Source: Enterococcus faecalis (GTDB lineage Bacteria; Bacillota; Bacilli; Lactobacillales; Enterococcaceae). Taken from it: 64,000 bases of DNA. The stretch's first letter is position 1. The number at the start of each line of letters is the position of its first letter. The stretch lies in NCBI RefSeq assembly GCF_029024925.1, contig NZ_CP118962.1:284501-348500 (forward strand), read 5' to 3'. Positions 9,089-17,734 of the stretch are shown piece after piece. Under the pieces are notes generated by a model, which was given only the letters and a program-made list of their open reading frames with translations, had not been told where the DNA came from and ran no database searches. The position numbers were made by a program, and so were the translations under genes.

Positions 9089-9247
9089 ATGATTAATTTA
9101 TCCTGTTTTAGCTATGATTCTCTATTGAAAAGTTTATTTTCAGTTTATTTTTGGTCGATTTTCCTTGATATATATAGAATCTTCAGGAAATGCTCCTATC
9201 TGTTTAAAATTCGGAATTTCAGAAATTATTCTTTTTTGCTAAACTAG
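9089..9247 (+). CDS. possible 52-aa hypothetical protein
   Basis: ATG at 9089 follows GGAAGGTGAAAAT with good spacing and runs 52 codons to TAG. The product is rich in Phe, Tyr, Leu and Ser with a hydrophobic centre and a basic C-terminal half. No family recognised. It is the only plausible ORF in the 387-bp gap between the terminator and the WxL gene; it could be chance in AT-rich DNA. The rest of the gap (9248-9447) shows no other gene or structure. Confidence 0.25.
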   Translation: MINLSCFSYDSLLKSLFSVYFWSIFLDIYRIFRKCSYLFKIRNFRNYSFLLN

Positions 9248-9447
9248 TTATAACTGGTTAGTAAAAAGAAGTATTGGACGAATAGCGCTGAAACAAGTGA
9301 ATGATCCAAAGTATAAAGAAAAATGAAACCGATACCACAAGACAAGACTGTTGCTGAAAATGGTAAGTGATCATTCTGCTAAGTTTAGTGTCTTAATGTT
9401 TAGTTAACTAAGAATTGTTGGATTGTTCTTTAGAAAGAAGGGACAAT

Positions 9448-11742
9448 ATGAAGCGAAGTAAATGGAAAGAATTGATAGTAACGGGCATCTGCCATATATT
9501 AGTATTCCCCATACTAATACAGACAACTGTTTTTGCAGAAACATTACCAAGTACAAAACAAGTAAGAGAAGGAACCAATCATTCATTAACAGCAGAAAAA
9601 GCCAAAAGTGAACAACCACAGACAAAGGATAAACTACATGATGAAGAACCACTAGCATTGCCAAAAAGTGAGTTAATCGATAATGAGGCTAATGTTACAA
9701 GTCAAACGATTAGAGAAAGAATTGAGACGCCTAACCTAACTTATCGTTATGGATTTATTAATGAAGAGGGGCAGCCAGTAAACGCCAATGAGATCCTTCT
9801 ACAGTATCATAGTTGGCAAGGCAATTCCCCAAATGGCATAAATGTGTGGGAAGGTGAAAGTCAACCAGTGACAGCATCTACAGTGGCTAATTTAAAAGAA
9901 GTGGTAATTCCAAGTGAGAAAGTAGCCGTCTATTCCGACATGTCAACGGTGCTTGCAGCGAGTAATCAAACATTTTTTTTACCAAGATATTATACTTCTT
10001 TAAGCTTATACAATAAGAAAGGGGAAATTGATCCCAATTTTCCGCTGCCAACTATTTCCGACGCATCAGGAAACCAATATCCAACAACAATTTCGCAATT
10101 TGAATTGGAAAAAATGTCTGCACAACAATATAGTCAGAAAACAGGAGTAACGTTTAACATTAGCGAGAGTCAAAAACTAATCGTTCCTTTGTACAACCAA
10201 GTGAAGGTTGATTCATCGAATCAATCTGGGCTATTGAATTACTTTAAATTTTCAGGGCCGGTTTATTATCATGTTACCAATCGCATAGTGACAGAACATT
10301 TTGTGGATACTCAAGGGAAACCAATCCCTCCACCACCGGGGTTTAGACAAGGAAAGCAAACACTTATTGAGCGTGACCCTTACGCATTTAAACAGAAAGA
10401 TCTTTTGCCAAGTAGCTATGAAATTGACTCAAAAACGTATCAATTTCAAGGATGGTATAAAGGGAAAACGAAACCTGAAAATTTAGAAAAAAGCGTAACG
10501 CCCAGTTATGATATTACCTATGATGACAATGATGATTTAACTGTTGTCTATAAGGAGATACCTCAAAAAAATTATACATTTGAGGATGTCAATGGTGTTG
10601 AAATTGCACCACCATCTGATTTTATTCAGGATCACCAACAACCAATAACTACGGATGGCTTTCGCTATTTAGCTGGAAAAAAACTGCCACAACAATACAG
10701 CGTTAACGGTAAAACTTATTTATATCAAGGTTGGTATCAAGATAAAACAAAACAAGAGAGCTTAGAAAAAACGAAGCGCCCCATAAACTCCCCTGTTTTT
10801 AATGAAATGAACGCTATTACAGCAGTGTATAAGGAAATAACTGCAAAAGCTGAAATGCAAATAGAAGGACTAGTCAAAGTCATGCCAAGTGGTTATATAC
10901 AAATTTGGCAGATTATGCTTACAAATGTGGGAGAAGTACCGTTAAAAAAAATAAACTTAAAGCCAGCAAGTGGTTGGTCACCAGGTCTAGCTCGGCCAAT
11001 CCAAGTCACGATTCGTGTTGGATCTGAACCAAACAAAATTGTTCCTATTACTGATGAAAATTGGCGAGTTGGCATTGCTTTAAATACGGAAGTGCCTATT
11101 GGTCAGACAGCAACTATTATGATGACAACAATTGCTACAGGTGAACCAGATCAAGTGTTACAAGCGGCTGTTGAAATGAATGGAAATTTTTCTGCTGTTC
11201 ACGCAGCTGATACTGTCAGAATCCAACCTAAAAATCAAGAAATTGTGGCACCAGATGAGGAAGGTTTTATCAGCACACCAACTTTTGATTTTGGCAAAGT
11301 CGCCATTTCTAGCAACACGCAGCAACATGGTTTAAAGCAGGCAGCAGATTATTATGAAAATGGTCAGGAAAATCCATATTTACGTTTGAAAAAATCACAA
11401 CCCAATTGGGCACTAACTGCAGAACTATCCCCCTTTGAAGGAAGAGTGGATCAACTATCATCAATGACAAAGTTATTGTTAGGAACAACCAATGTTTCAG
11501 GTTTTATTCAGTACAATCAACCAACGGAAACTAAAGTTGCTCTTGGCAAAACAACCGCTATTCAATTAGTTGCCAACGGTGTAGCTAGCCATATTGTTGA
11601 CAATGGTCAGTTTGACGAAAGTGATGTTTATCAATTTGATTTTTCTTTTGATCAAATCAAATTAGAAATTCCAGCAAATCAAGGTAGAAAAGATCAAACT
11701 TATCAAGCAATGGTGACTTGGAATTTAGTGACAGGCCCATAA
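9448..11742 (+). CDS. WxL-domain cell-surface protein with MucBP-like repeats
   Basis: 764-aa secreted protein. ATG 9448 (AGAAAGAAGGGA upstream) starts a signal peptide ending near VFAE (residue ~31); an earlier in-frame TTG lacks a ribosome site. Two MucBP-like repeats occupy ~280-370 and ~374-465, each with a KTYxxQGWYxxKTK core and a TAVYKE/TVVYKE end. A C-terminal WxL domain (~606-764) carries WAL near 653 and WNL near 757. WxL domains bind peptidoglycan non-covalently, so the protein is displayed on the wall. There is no LPXTG motif. Unlike many WxL genes it is not in a multi-WxL cluster here. Confidence 0.88.
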   Translation: MKRSKWKELIVTGICHILVFPILIQTTVFAETLPSTKQVREGTNHSLTAEKAKSEQPQTKDKLHDEEPLALPKSELIDNEANVTSQTIRERIETPNLTYRYGFINEEGQPVNANEILLQYHSWQGNSPNGINVWEGESQPVTASTVANLKEVVIPSEKVAVYSDMSTVLAASNQTFFLPRYYTSLSLYNKKGEIDPNFPLPTISDASGNQYPTTISQFELEKMSAQQYSQKTGVTFNISESQKLIVPLYNQVKVDSSNQSGLLNYFKFSGPVYYHVTNRIVTEHFVDTQGKPIPPPPGFRQGKQTLIERDPYAFKQKDLLPSSYEIDSKTYQFQGWYKGKTKPENLEKSVTPSYDITYDDNDDLTVVYKEIPQKNYTFEDVNGVEIAPPSDFIQDHQQPITTDGFRYLAGKKLPQQYSVNGKTYLYQGWYQDKTKQESLEKTKRPINSPVFNEMNAITAVYKEITAKAEMQIEGLVKVMPSGYIQIWQIMLTNVGEVPLKKINLKPASGWSPGLARPIQVTIRVGSEPNKIVPITDENWRVGIALNTEVPIGQTATIMMTTIATGEPDQVLQAAVEMNGNFSAVHAADTVRIQPKNQEIVAPDEEGFISTPTFDFGKVAISSNTQQHGLKQAADYYENGQENPYLRLKKSQPNWALTAELSPFEGRVDQLSSMTKLLLGTTNVSGFIQYNQPTETKVALGKTTAIQLVANGVASHIVDNGQFDESDVYQFDFSFDQIKLEIPANQGRKDQTYQAMVTWNLVTGP

Positions 11743-11795
11743 GTCCATAAAAAATAAGTTGAATAGTTTGATCAAAAACATTGCATAGAAATAAT

Positions 11796-11825
11796 AAAAG
11801 GCGGCTCAACGAAGCGGCCTTTTTC
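11796..11825 (+). terminator. terminator after the WxL gene
   Basis: AAAAGGC(G)GCT and AGCGGCCTTTTT pair with one mismatch around a short loop, ending in a T-run. Confidence 0.8.
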
Positions 11826-12198
11826 TTGATTCATTACCAAAATATAACGAATTTTGTAACAAAAACGTTTAATAAAAAGAAGGAAAAATGATTAATTTTA
11901 CGAAAAAAAGCATATATCGACAAAAAAGAAGCAAAATTTGAATAAAAAAAGAAAAAATATGAAAAAAAATCGAAGAATTGTTTAACAATTGAAAACACGT
12001 GAAAACTAGTCGTGACAAGGTGTAAAAGCCTTACAAAAGGTAAGTTTACCTATTATGGAGAAAGAAGGAGTGATCTGAAATGTTTTTGTAACATTTCTAT
12101 TGCTTAATTGAAATATGGGTGTGGTAGAATGTTTTTGTCGTAAGAAAAGATTAAGATATTTTAAATAAACTTTAGAAATTAATTCGGAGGAATGACAA
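11826..12198 (+). promoter_or_regulatory. 373-bp upstream region of salB
   Basis: Very A-rich region without a gene. TGTAAC occurs twice (near 11852 and 12088), the first in a TGTAACAAAA context also found twice upstream of the LysM gene at 61094. A candidate promoter is the extended -10 TGGTAGAAT around 12133-12141 with a TTGCTT element about 19 bp upstream. The salB ribosome site CGGAGGAA lies just before the GTG at 12199. Its length is more than a simple promoter needs and suggests multi-input control of a wall-stress gene. Confidence 0.45.
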
Positions 12199-13554
12199 GT
12201 GAAGAAACGTCTATTTGCATCAGTATTACTATGTTCATTAACGCTATCAGCAATTGCTACCCCAAGCATCGCTTTGGCGGACAATGTTGATAAAAAAATT
12301 GAAGAAAAAAATCAAGAAATTTCATCATTAAAAGCAAAACAAGGGGATTTAGCTTCACAAGTATCTTCTTTAGAAGCAGAAGTATCTTCAGTATTTGATG
12401 AAAGCATGGCTTTACGTGAACAAAAGCAAACACTAAAAGCAAAATCAGAACAATTACAACAAGAAATTACAAACTTGAATCAACGTATTGAAAAACGTAA
12501 CGAAGCAATCAAAAATCAAGCACGTGATGTTCAAGTTAATGGACAAAGCACAACAATGCTAGATGCAGTTTTAGATGCGGACTCAGTTGCAGATGCAATC
12601 AGCCGTGTTCAAGCTGTTTCAACAATCGTAAGTGCCAACAACGACTTAATGCAACAACAAAAAGAAGACAAACAAGCCGTTGTTGATAAAAAAGCTGAAA
12701 ACGAGAAAAAAGTGAAACAACTTGAAGCAACAGAAGCTGAATTAGAAACAAAACGTCAAGATTTACTTTCTAAACAATCTGAATTAAACGTAATGAAAGC
12801 TTCATTAGCATTAGAACAATCATCAGCTGAAAGTTCTAAAGCTGGCTTAGAAAAACAAAAAGCAGCTGCTGAAGCAGAGCAAGCACGCTTAGCTGCTGAA
12901 CAAAAAGCTGCAGCTGAAAAAGCCAAACAAGCTGCTGCAAAACCAGCTAAAGCTGAAGTGAAAGCAGAAGCACCAGTTGCCTCTTCATCAACAACAGAAG
13001 CACAAGCACCAGCAAGCTCAAGCTCAGCAACTGAATCAAGCACGCAACAAACAACTGAAACAACTACACCAAGTACAGATAATAGTGCAACAGAAAATAC
13101 TGGCTCTTCTTCATCAGAACAACCAGTACAACCTACAACACCAAGCGATAATGGAAATAATGGTGGCCAAACTGGTGGTGGAACAGTTACACCAACACCA
13201 ACACCAGAACCAACACCAGCGCCTTCTGCTGATCCAACAATCAATGCATTGAACGTTCTACGTCAATCATTAGGTTTACGTCCAGTAGTATGGGATGCAG
13301 GTTTGGCAGCTTCTGCAACTGCTCGTGCAGCACAAGTTGAAGCAGGTGGCATTCCAAATGATCACTGGTCTCGTGGAGATGAAGTTATCGCAATTATGTG
13401 GGCGCCAGGTAACTCAGTAATCATGGCGTGGTACAATGAAACAAACATGGTAACAGCTTCAGGTAGCGGTCACCGTGATTGGGAAATTAACCCAGGTATT
13501 ACGCGTGTCGGTTTTGGTTACTCAGGTAGCACAATCGTAGGACATTCAGCCTAA
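12199..13554 (+). CDS. salB: SalB-type secreted antigen with CAP/SCP-like C-terminus
   Basis: 451 aa, GTG start with CGGAGGAATGACAA upstream. Signal peptide 1-28 (cleavage near ALADN); long coiled coil ~30-220 rich in Lys, Glu, Gln and Ala, like the PcsB/SagA N-terminus; a low-complexity Ser/Thr/Gln/Pro linker ~250-345 with PTPTPEPTPAP; and a CAP/SCP-like domain from ~346 (NALNVLRQSLGLRP ... ARAAQVEAGGIPNDHW). In enterococci SalB is a secreted cell-wall-associated protein linked to envelope integrity and stress. No NlpC/P60 catalytic domain is present, unlike SagA. Monocistronic between two terminators. Confidence 0.87.
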   Translation: MKKRLFASVLLCSLTLSAIATPSIALADNVDKKIEEKNQEISSLKAKQGDLASQVSSLEAEVSSVFDESMALREQKQTLKAKSEQLQQEITNLNQRIEKRNEAIKNQARDVQVNGQSTTMLDAVLDADSVADAISRVQAVSTIVSANNDLMQQQKEDKQAVVDKKAENEKKVKQLEATEAELETKRQDLLSKQSELNVMKASLALEQSSAESSKAGLEKQKAAAEAEQARLAAEQKAAAEKAKQAAAKPAKAEVKAEAPVASSSTTEAQAPASSSSATESSTQQTTETTTPSTDNSATENTGSSSSEQPVQPTTPSDNGNNGGQTGGGTVTPTPTPEPTPAPSADPTINALNVLRQSLGLRPVVWDAGLAASATARAAQVEAGGIPNDHWSRGDEVIAIMWAPGNSVIMAWYNETNMVTASGSGHRDWEINPGITRVGFGYSGSTIVGHSA

Positions 13555-13578
13555 TCAGCAATGATAAAAATAGACGTA

Positions 13579-13608
13579 AGCAGCTTCTGAAAAGAAGCTG
13601 CTTTTTTC
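13579..13608 (+). terminator. salB terminator
   Basis: 10-bp perfect stem AGCAGCTTCT/AGAAGCTGCT with a 4-nt loop and six T. Confidence 0.92.
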
Positions 13609-13630
13609 ATTACTATTTCATCCATCTCCG

Positions 13631-13932
13631 TTGACAAATTTGCTAAACGTGGTATTCTAATTATAATCTAATAATTTCCGTTGAATAGGAAAGTAAATAC
13701 AAGACAGCTGGTAGAGAGACTTTGGTTGGTGAAAAAAGTTAGATGTCTGTATCGAAAAATGGCCTAGGAGGAATTTTTGTCGAAACGTAGGCAAAAACGT
13801 AATGTCTTTCGTTAACAAGACCGCTGATTATGATTGTCAGTTGAAGGGAAAGAGTCATCTTTCCGAAAAAAGGTGGTACCGCGATAATAATCGCCCTTTT
13901 ACTAGTTACGGCTAGTAAAAGGGCGTTTTTTT
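13631..13932 (+). promoter_or_regulatory. promoter and methionine T-box riboswitch
   Basis: TTGACA (13631) and TATTCT (13653), 16 bp apart, start the leader. Stem I has AGTA on its 5' side. An upper helix ATACAAGACA/TGTCTGTAT and a lower helix TAGG/CCTA bracket a GAA-AA-ATG-G specifier loop, placing the specifier ATG (Met) at 13759-13761. The T-box AGGTGGTACCGCG is at 13871-13883, followed by a terminator (arms 13892-13905 and 13912-13925) and seven T. Uncharged tRNA-Met would stabilise the antiterminator and switch on the MetE-like gene. Confidence 0.93.
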
Positions 13933-13961
13933 ATAAATAAAAATAGGAAAGAGTGAGGCAA

Positions 13962-15089
13962 ATGAGTAGTCAGATTCCTTTTACAGTTGATCATGTGGGA
14001 AGTTTTTTACGTCCGGAAACAATTAAGAAAGCACGGAAAAAGGTCCAAGCAGGTGCGTTATCTCAAGCAGAGCTACGTCTTATTGAAGATGAAGAAATCA
14101 AAGCATTAGTAGCAAAACAAAAAGCTGGCGGCTTACGGGGAATCACAGATGGTGAATTTCGTCGCGGTTTTTGGCATATTGATTTCTTAGAAGGATTAAA
14201 TGGTGTGACAGGCTATATCCCAGAAACGGGGTATAACCAAACCTTTCATGGAAAAGCAGCTCCGGCCTATAATATCCGCGTAGTGGATAAAATATCTTTT
14301 CCTACGCAACATCCATTTTTAGAGGACTTTTCATTTTTAAAAGAGGTGGTGGAAGTTGGTGATGGCACGGTAGCCAAAGCAACGATCCCTAGTCCGACCA
14401 TGATTTTACGTCAAGAAATTTTATCTAACGATGGCACCTCGCGCATTCAAACAATTTATCCAGAGATTGGTGCTTTTTATAAGGATTTAGCACAAACATA
14501 TAAAGACGCAATTGCGGCCTTTTACGAGAGAGGTTGCCGTTATTTGCAATTTGATGATACAAATTGGGCGTTTCTAGCGGATCAGACAAAACAAGAAGAA
14601 TTACGAGCAAAAGGAATACAGCCAGAAGAAATTGCACAAGTGTGTACCACGATTATTAATGAAGCCTTAGCTGGCAAGCCAGAAGATTTAACTGTAACCA
14701 CGCACATTTGCCGTGGGAACCATGCTTCGTCTTGGTTATTTTCAGGTGGTTATGAACCGATAGCAAAAGAATTATTTGCTACGAATTATGATGGTTTCTT
14801 CTTGGAATATGACTCAGATCGTGCAGGGGACTTTTCACCATTAAGACATTGGCAAAATAATGGCAGCAAAGTCGTTTTAGGTTTAGTTACTTCTAAGTTT
14901 CCTGAATTAGAAGAGACTGAACAAGTGAAAGCACGAATTGAAGAAGCTCAACAGTTTATTCCTTTAGAAAACTTAAGTATTAGTCCGCAATGTGGTTTTG
15001 CTTCGACAGAAGAAGGAAATCGTTTGACGGAGAAAGAACAATGGCGCAAAGTTCAATTACTTCAAGAAATTGCTAGAGAAGTATGGTAA
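13962..15089 (+). CDS. MetE-like cobalamin-independent methionine synthase family protein
   Basis: 375 aa, the length of short MetE-C proteins (YxjG/YxjH type) that lack the N-terminal half of MetE. ATG 13962 has AGGAAAGAG upstream with ~7-nt spacing; the GTG at 13953 does not. Motifs: DHVGSFLRP near the N-terminus, DGEFRRGFWH, YLQFDDTNW, and zinc ligands H248-x-C250 (HICRGN) and C344 (PQCGF). Predicted to transfer a methyl group to homocysteine or a thiol; short forms may use donors other than polyglutamyl methyl-folate. The Met T-box directly upstream supports a methionine role. Confidence 0.85.
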   Translation: MSSQIPFTVDHVGSFLRPETIKKARKKVQAGALSQAELRLIEDEEIKALVAKQKAGGLRGITDGEFRRGFWHIDFLEGLNGVTGYIPETGYNQTFHGKAAPAYNIRVVDKISFPTQHPFLEDFSFLKEVVEVGDGTVAKATIPSPTMILRQEILSNDGTSRIQTIYPEIGAFYKDLAQTYKDAIAAFYERGCRYLQFDDTNWAFLADQTKQEELRAKGIQPEEIAQVCTTIINEALAGKPEDLTVTTHICRGNHASSWLFSGGYEPIAKELFATNYDGFFLEYDSDRAGDFSPLRHWQNNGSKVVLGLVTSKFPELEETEQVKARIEEAQQFIPLENLSISPQCGFASTEEGNRLTEKEQWRKVQLLQEIAREVW

Positions 15090-15132
15090 AAAACTGGGAC
15101 ATAAGTCTAAACGGCTTATGTCCCAGTTTTTT
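15090..15132. terminator. bidirectional terminator
   Basis: AAAACTGGGACATAAG and its perfect complement flank a 9-nt loop, with A-run and T-run on either side. It serves the MetE-like gene (+) and the AI-2E-family gene (-). Confidence 0.93.
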
Positions 15133-15139
15133 CATTGTA

Positions 15140-16324
15140 TTATTTTAAATATTGATCTTTAGTAAAATTCGTGTGTTCATACTCGCCGTTGTCACCATAA
15201 AAGCGGTTATAGCGTTGTTTGAATTTGCGGAATAAATAAATGACTGTCACTTTAACTAGGCAATACATTGGAATCCCAAAAATAACGCCCATTAAACCAA
15301 ACAGTTCACCCATAACTAACAAGACAAGTAAAATAGTAATCGGATGGACTTTTAATTTATCGCCCATCACACGAGGAATAACAAAATCACCATGAATCAA
15401 TTGGATGGCAAACCAGACGATAACAAATTTAACTACCATAAATGTGGAATCCTGAAAGGCAATAATCAATCCAGGAATAAAGGCAATAAATGGCCCGATA
15501 TAAGGAATAATACATAAAATACCCGCAGCTAAAGCTAAAATGCTACCAAATTGTAAACCAATTAATAGAAAAGCTGGCCAATACATAATCCCTAAAACCA
15601 ACGAAGCAATGACTTGACCTTTTAGATAATCGCCAATTTGAATGTTGGCAATTTGGCTATATTCATCAAAATCAGGACGAAAAGCTGGGGGAATGATGCC
15701 TTTTACAAAGCGATAAAACTTTTCTTTGTCTTTTAAAAGGAAAAAGGCGATGATAGGTCCTGTAAACAAGGTTAGGAAAGTAGAAGAGACTGCAGAAAAG
15801 ACGCTTCCCAGACCTTGTGCGCCTGTTTGTAGGTAATCCCCTGCAAAGTCTTTAAAGGAGTTTGCAAGTTTGCCCCAGAGCTGATTAATCGACTCATTAG
15901 CAGATTCTAAATCTTTTGCAAAAGGTGTTTTAGCCATAAATTCTTGTACTGTTTGGAGCGTGCTTTTCCAAAAACTTGGGAATTGTTTGATTAATTCTTC
16001 CGTTTGGTCTTGGATAATTGGGAAAAGTTGCAGTCCAGCTAACACTAGTAATGCAATAATTAAGACATAGAGAATCGCAATAGCCCAAACACGGGGAATT
16101 TTTTTCTCAAGGCGTTTCACCATTGGATTAAGCAAATAAAATAGAATAATACCAAAAAGTACCGGGCCTAAGACGGCACTAAAAATAACAAAAATTGGTT
16201 TAAAGATAAATGAAACAGTGTTGAATAAAAAGATAGTTACAGCAATTAGACAAAGGATAGTTAATGTGTAAAGTAAATTTTTCCCACCTAAAAAGCGGAT
16301 CCACTTGGTACTTTCTTTATCCAT
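15140..16324 (-). CDS. AI-2E/PerM-family membrane protein
   Basis: 394-aa polytopic protein of PF01594. N-terminal helices (~12-110), a soluble segment ~110-200 (QDQTEELIKQFPSFW), then a helical block with the conserved PYIGPFIAFIPG and a GELFGLMGVIFGIP signature near the C-terminus. ATG at 16324 follows AAAGGAG. Members include AI-2 exporter TqsA and Na/H antiporter-like proteins, so the substrate is open. It is the second gene of an operon, 15 bp after the DUF308 gene. Confidence 0.82.
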   Translation of the reverse strand: MDKESTKWIRFLGGKNLLYTLTILCLIAVTIFLFNTVSFIFKPIFVIFSAVLGPVLFGIILFYLLNPMVKRLEKKIPRVWAIAILYVLIIALLVLAGLQLFPIIQDQTEELIKQFPSFWKSTLQTVQEFMAKTPFAKDLESANESINQLWGKLANSFKDFAGDYLQTGAQGLGSVFSAVSSTFLTLFTGPIIAFFLLKDKEKFYRFVKGIIPPAFRPDFDEYSQIANIQIGDYLKGQVIASLVLGIMYWPAFLLIGLQFGSILALAAGILCIIPYIGPFIAFIPGLIIAFQDSTFMVVKFVIVWFAIQLIHGDFVIPRVMGDKLKVHPITILLVLLVMGELFGLMGVIFGIPMYCLVKVTVIYLFRKFKQRYNRFYGDNGEYEHTNFTKDQYLK

Positions 16325-16339
16325 AAGTTGCTCCTTTCG

Positions 16340-16855
16340 TTAAGCTTTATTTCTAAAATGACCAATAATTTCAATGACACCCATGAAAATCAGGATAAAT
16401 CCAAAGACTTGCATCAAAACTAAGAGACTTTTGAAGGGGTTGAAAACTAAAACAGCTCCAGCGATTAAAACCAGAATACTGTAGATAAGCGCGCCTGTTT
16501 GACGAGTATTTAAAGCAAAAGTCAATTGAACGAGGCCGTTTATAACGATACTAATCCCTAATAAAAACGGCAGAATCGAAACAATCACCGGTGCAAAAAA
16601 TAAAAAGGCTACTGCTAAGACGACAAAGATTAAACCTGTTACGAAACCAAGTCCCCAGCTACCCGTTTGTTTTTTTATTTTGTAGTCATCATAAATATTA
16701 ATTAACCCTAAAAGCATCAAATAACCAGCAATTAAATAACCGACGAACTGGAAGAAAGCACCGGGATTAAAGACAATGGCACTTCCGATAACGATAAAGA
16801 CGGCGTCGCGCAATAGGGTATGGCGCCGAAAATTTTCTCTAAAAGTTTGGAACAT
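16340..16855 (-). CDS. HdeD-like DUF308 membrane protein
   Basis: 171 aa from ATG 16855, which has GAGGAGG seven bases upstream; an in-frame upstream ATG lacks this. Six predicted helices in three DUF308 repeat pairs, with repeated GxxLIxxGxxxI patterns. The family includes E. coli HdeD; the role in Gram-positives is not settled. It is the first gene of a two-gene operon with the AI-2E-family protein. Confidence 0.75.
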   Translation of the reverse strand: MFQTFRENFRRHTLLRDAVFIVIGSAIVFNPGAFFQFVGYLIAGYLMLLGLINIYDDYKIKKQTGSWGLGFVTGLIFVVLAVAFLFFAPVIVSILPFLLGISIVINGLVQLTFALNTRQTGALIYSILVLIAGAVLVFNPFKSLLVLMQVFGFILIFMGVIEIIGHFRNKA

Positions 16856-16982
16856 AAAAATCCTCCTCAATGTTATTGTTTCTTTTATTCTAGCGGAAAA
16901 AAGAAAAAAGTGCGAGTGGTAGCTCTAAAAAGTGTTGGAAACTGTGTCTTTAGAAAAAATAACATTAAAAATTAAAAAAGTC

Positions 16983-17011
16983 TTACAAATGAGCGAAAAT
17001 TGGCATATAAT
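16983..17011 (+). promoter_or_regulatory. sigma-A promoter of the DUF969-DUF979-pcp operon
   Basis: TTACAA (16983) and TATAAT (17006) are separated by 17 bp, about 37 bp before the start codon. Confidence 0.85.
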
Positions 17012-17047
17012 GGAAAGTGAAATTTTATTTTAAGAAGGAGAGATTTG

Positions 17048-17734
17048 ATGGATTTATTACCTTTATTAGGCGTATTGATCGTCATTGTCGGCTTCGCATT
17101 GAAATTTGATGCTATCTTGATTGTGATGGTTGCTTTAATAGTGACGGCTTTTACTGGCGGGCTTGGTTTGACATCAATGCTAGAAACACTAGGAACAACC
17201 TTTGTGAATAATCGAGGAATGGCTATCTTTATTATTATTATGTTAGCAACAGGAACTTTAGAAAGAAATGGCTTGAAAGAGTCAGCAGCTACGTTGATTA
17301 AACGATTCAAAAAGGTATCTGCTGGTGTGATTATTGACATTTATGGTGTCTTTCGGATTATCTTCGCCGCTTTTAACGTAAGTTTCGGTGGGGTAGCAGG
17401 TTTTGTGCGTCCGATTATTTTGCCAATGGCGTTAGGAACAATTGAATCAAAAAATTTACCAATGGTGCCAGAGTATGAAGAAGAACTAAAAGGGATGGCT
17501 TCAGCCATGGAAAATATCTGTTGGTTCTTTGGTCAAGTTTTGTTTGTTGGTGGGGCTGGGGCATTGCTTGTTCAATCAACATTGAAAGATTTAGGCTATG
17601 AAGTGACATTAGGTAAACTGGCTTTAGTGGAAGTACCAGTCGCCTTAGTTGCCTTAATTTCGGCAAGTATTTACTTTACTTTAAAAGAAAAAAGATTACG
17701 TAAAAAATATTATGGACAGGAGGGACTGAAATGA
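17048..17734 (+). CDS. DUF969 membrane protein
   Basis: 228 aa from ATG 17048 (AAGGAG seven bases upstream; the TTG at 17045 is too close). About six hydrophobic segments with a conserved VSFGGVAGFVRPIILPMA stretch near residues 115-132. It is the first member of the DUF969/DUF979 pair, which resembles split halves of an ion-transporter-type carrier. Overlaps the next gene by 4 bp (ATGA). Adjacent pyroglutamyl peptidase suggests transport of pyroglutamate or pyroglutamyl peptides; this is inference. Confidence 0.8.
   Translation: MDLLPLLGVLIVIVGFALKFDAILIVMVALIVTAFTGGLGLTSMLETLGTTFVNNRGMAIFIIIMLATGTLERNGLKESAATLIKRFKKVSAGVIIDIYGVFRIIFAAFNVSFGGVAGFVRPIILPMALGTIESKNLPMVPEYEEELKGMASAMENICWFFGQVLFVGGAGALLVQSTLKDLGYEVTLGKLALVEVPVALVALISASIYFTLKEKRLRKKYYGQEGLK

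Noticed and set aside
12756-13244. 162-aa open frame antisense to salB
   Set aside because: It mirrors the Ala/Glu/Ser/Thr-rich repeats of salB, has no ribosome site and no plausible fold; a compositional shadow.
15090-15132. Insertion or BOX-type repeat (CTGGGACATAAG dyad)
   Set aside because: It functions simply as a bidirectional terminator between convergent genes; a similar ACTGGGA start near 42780 lacks the second arm.
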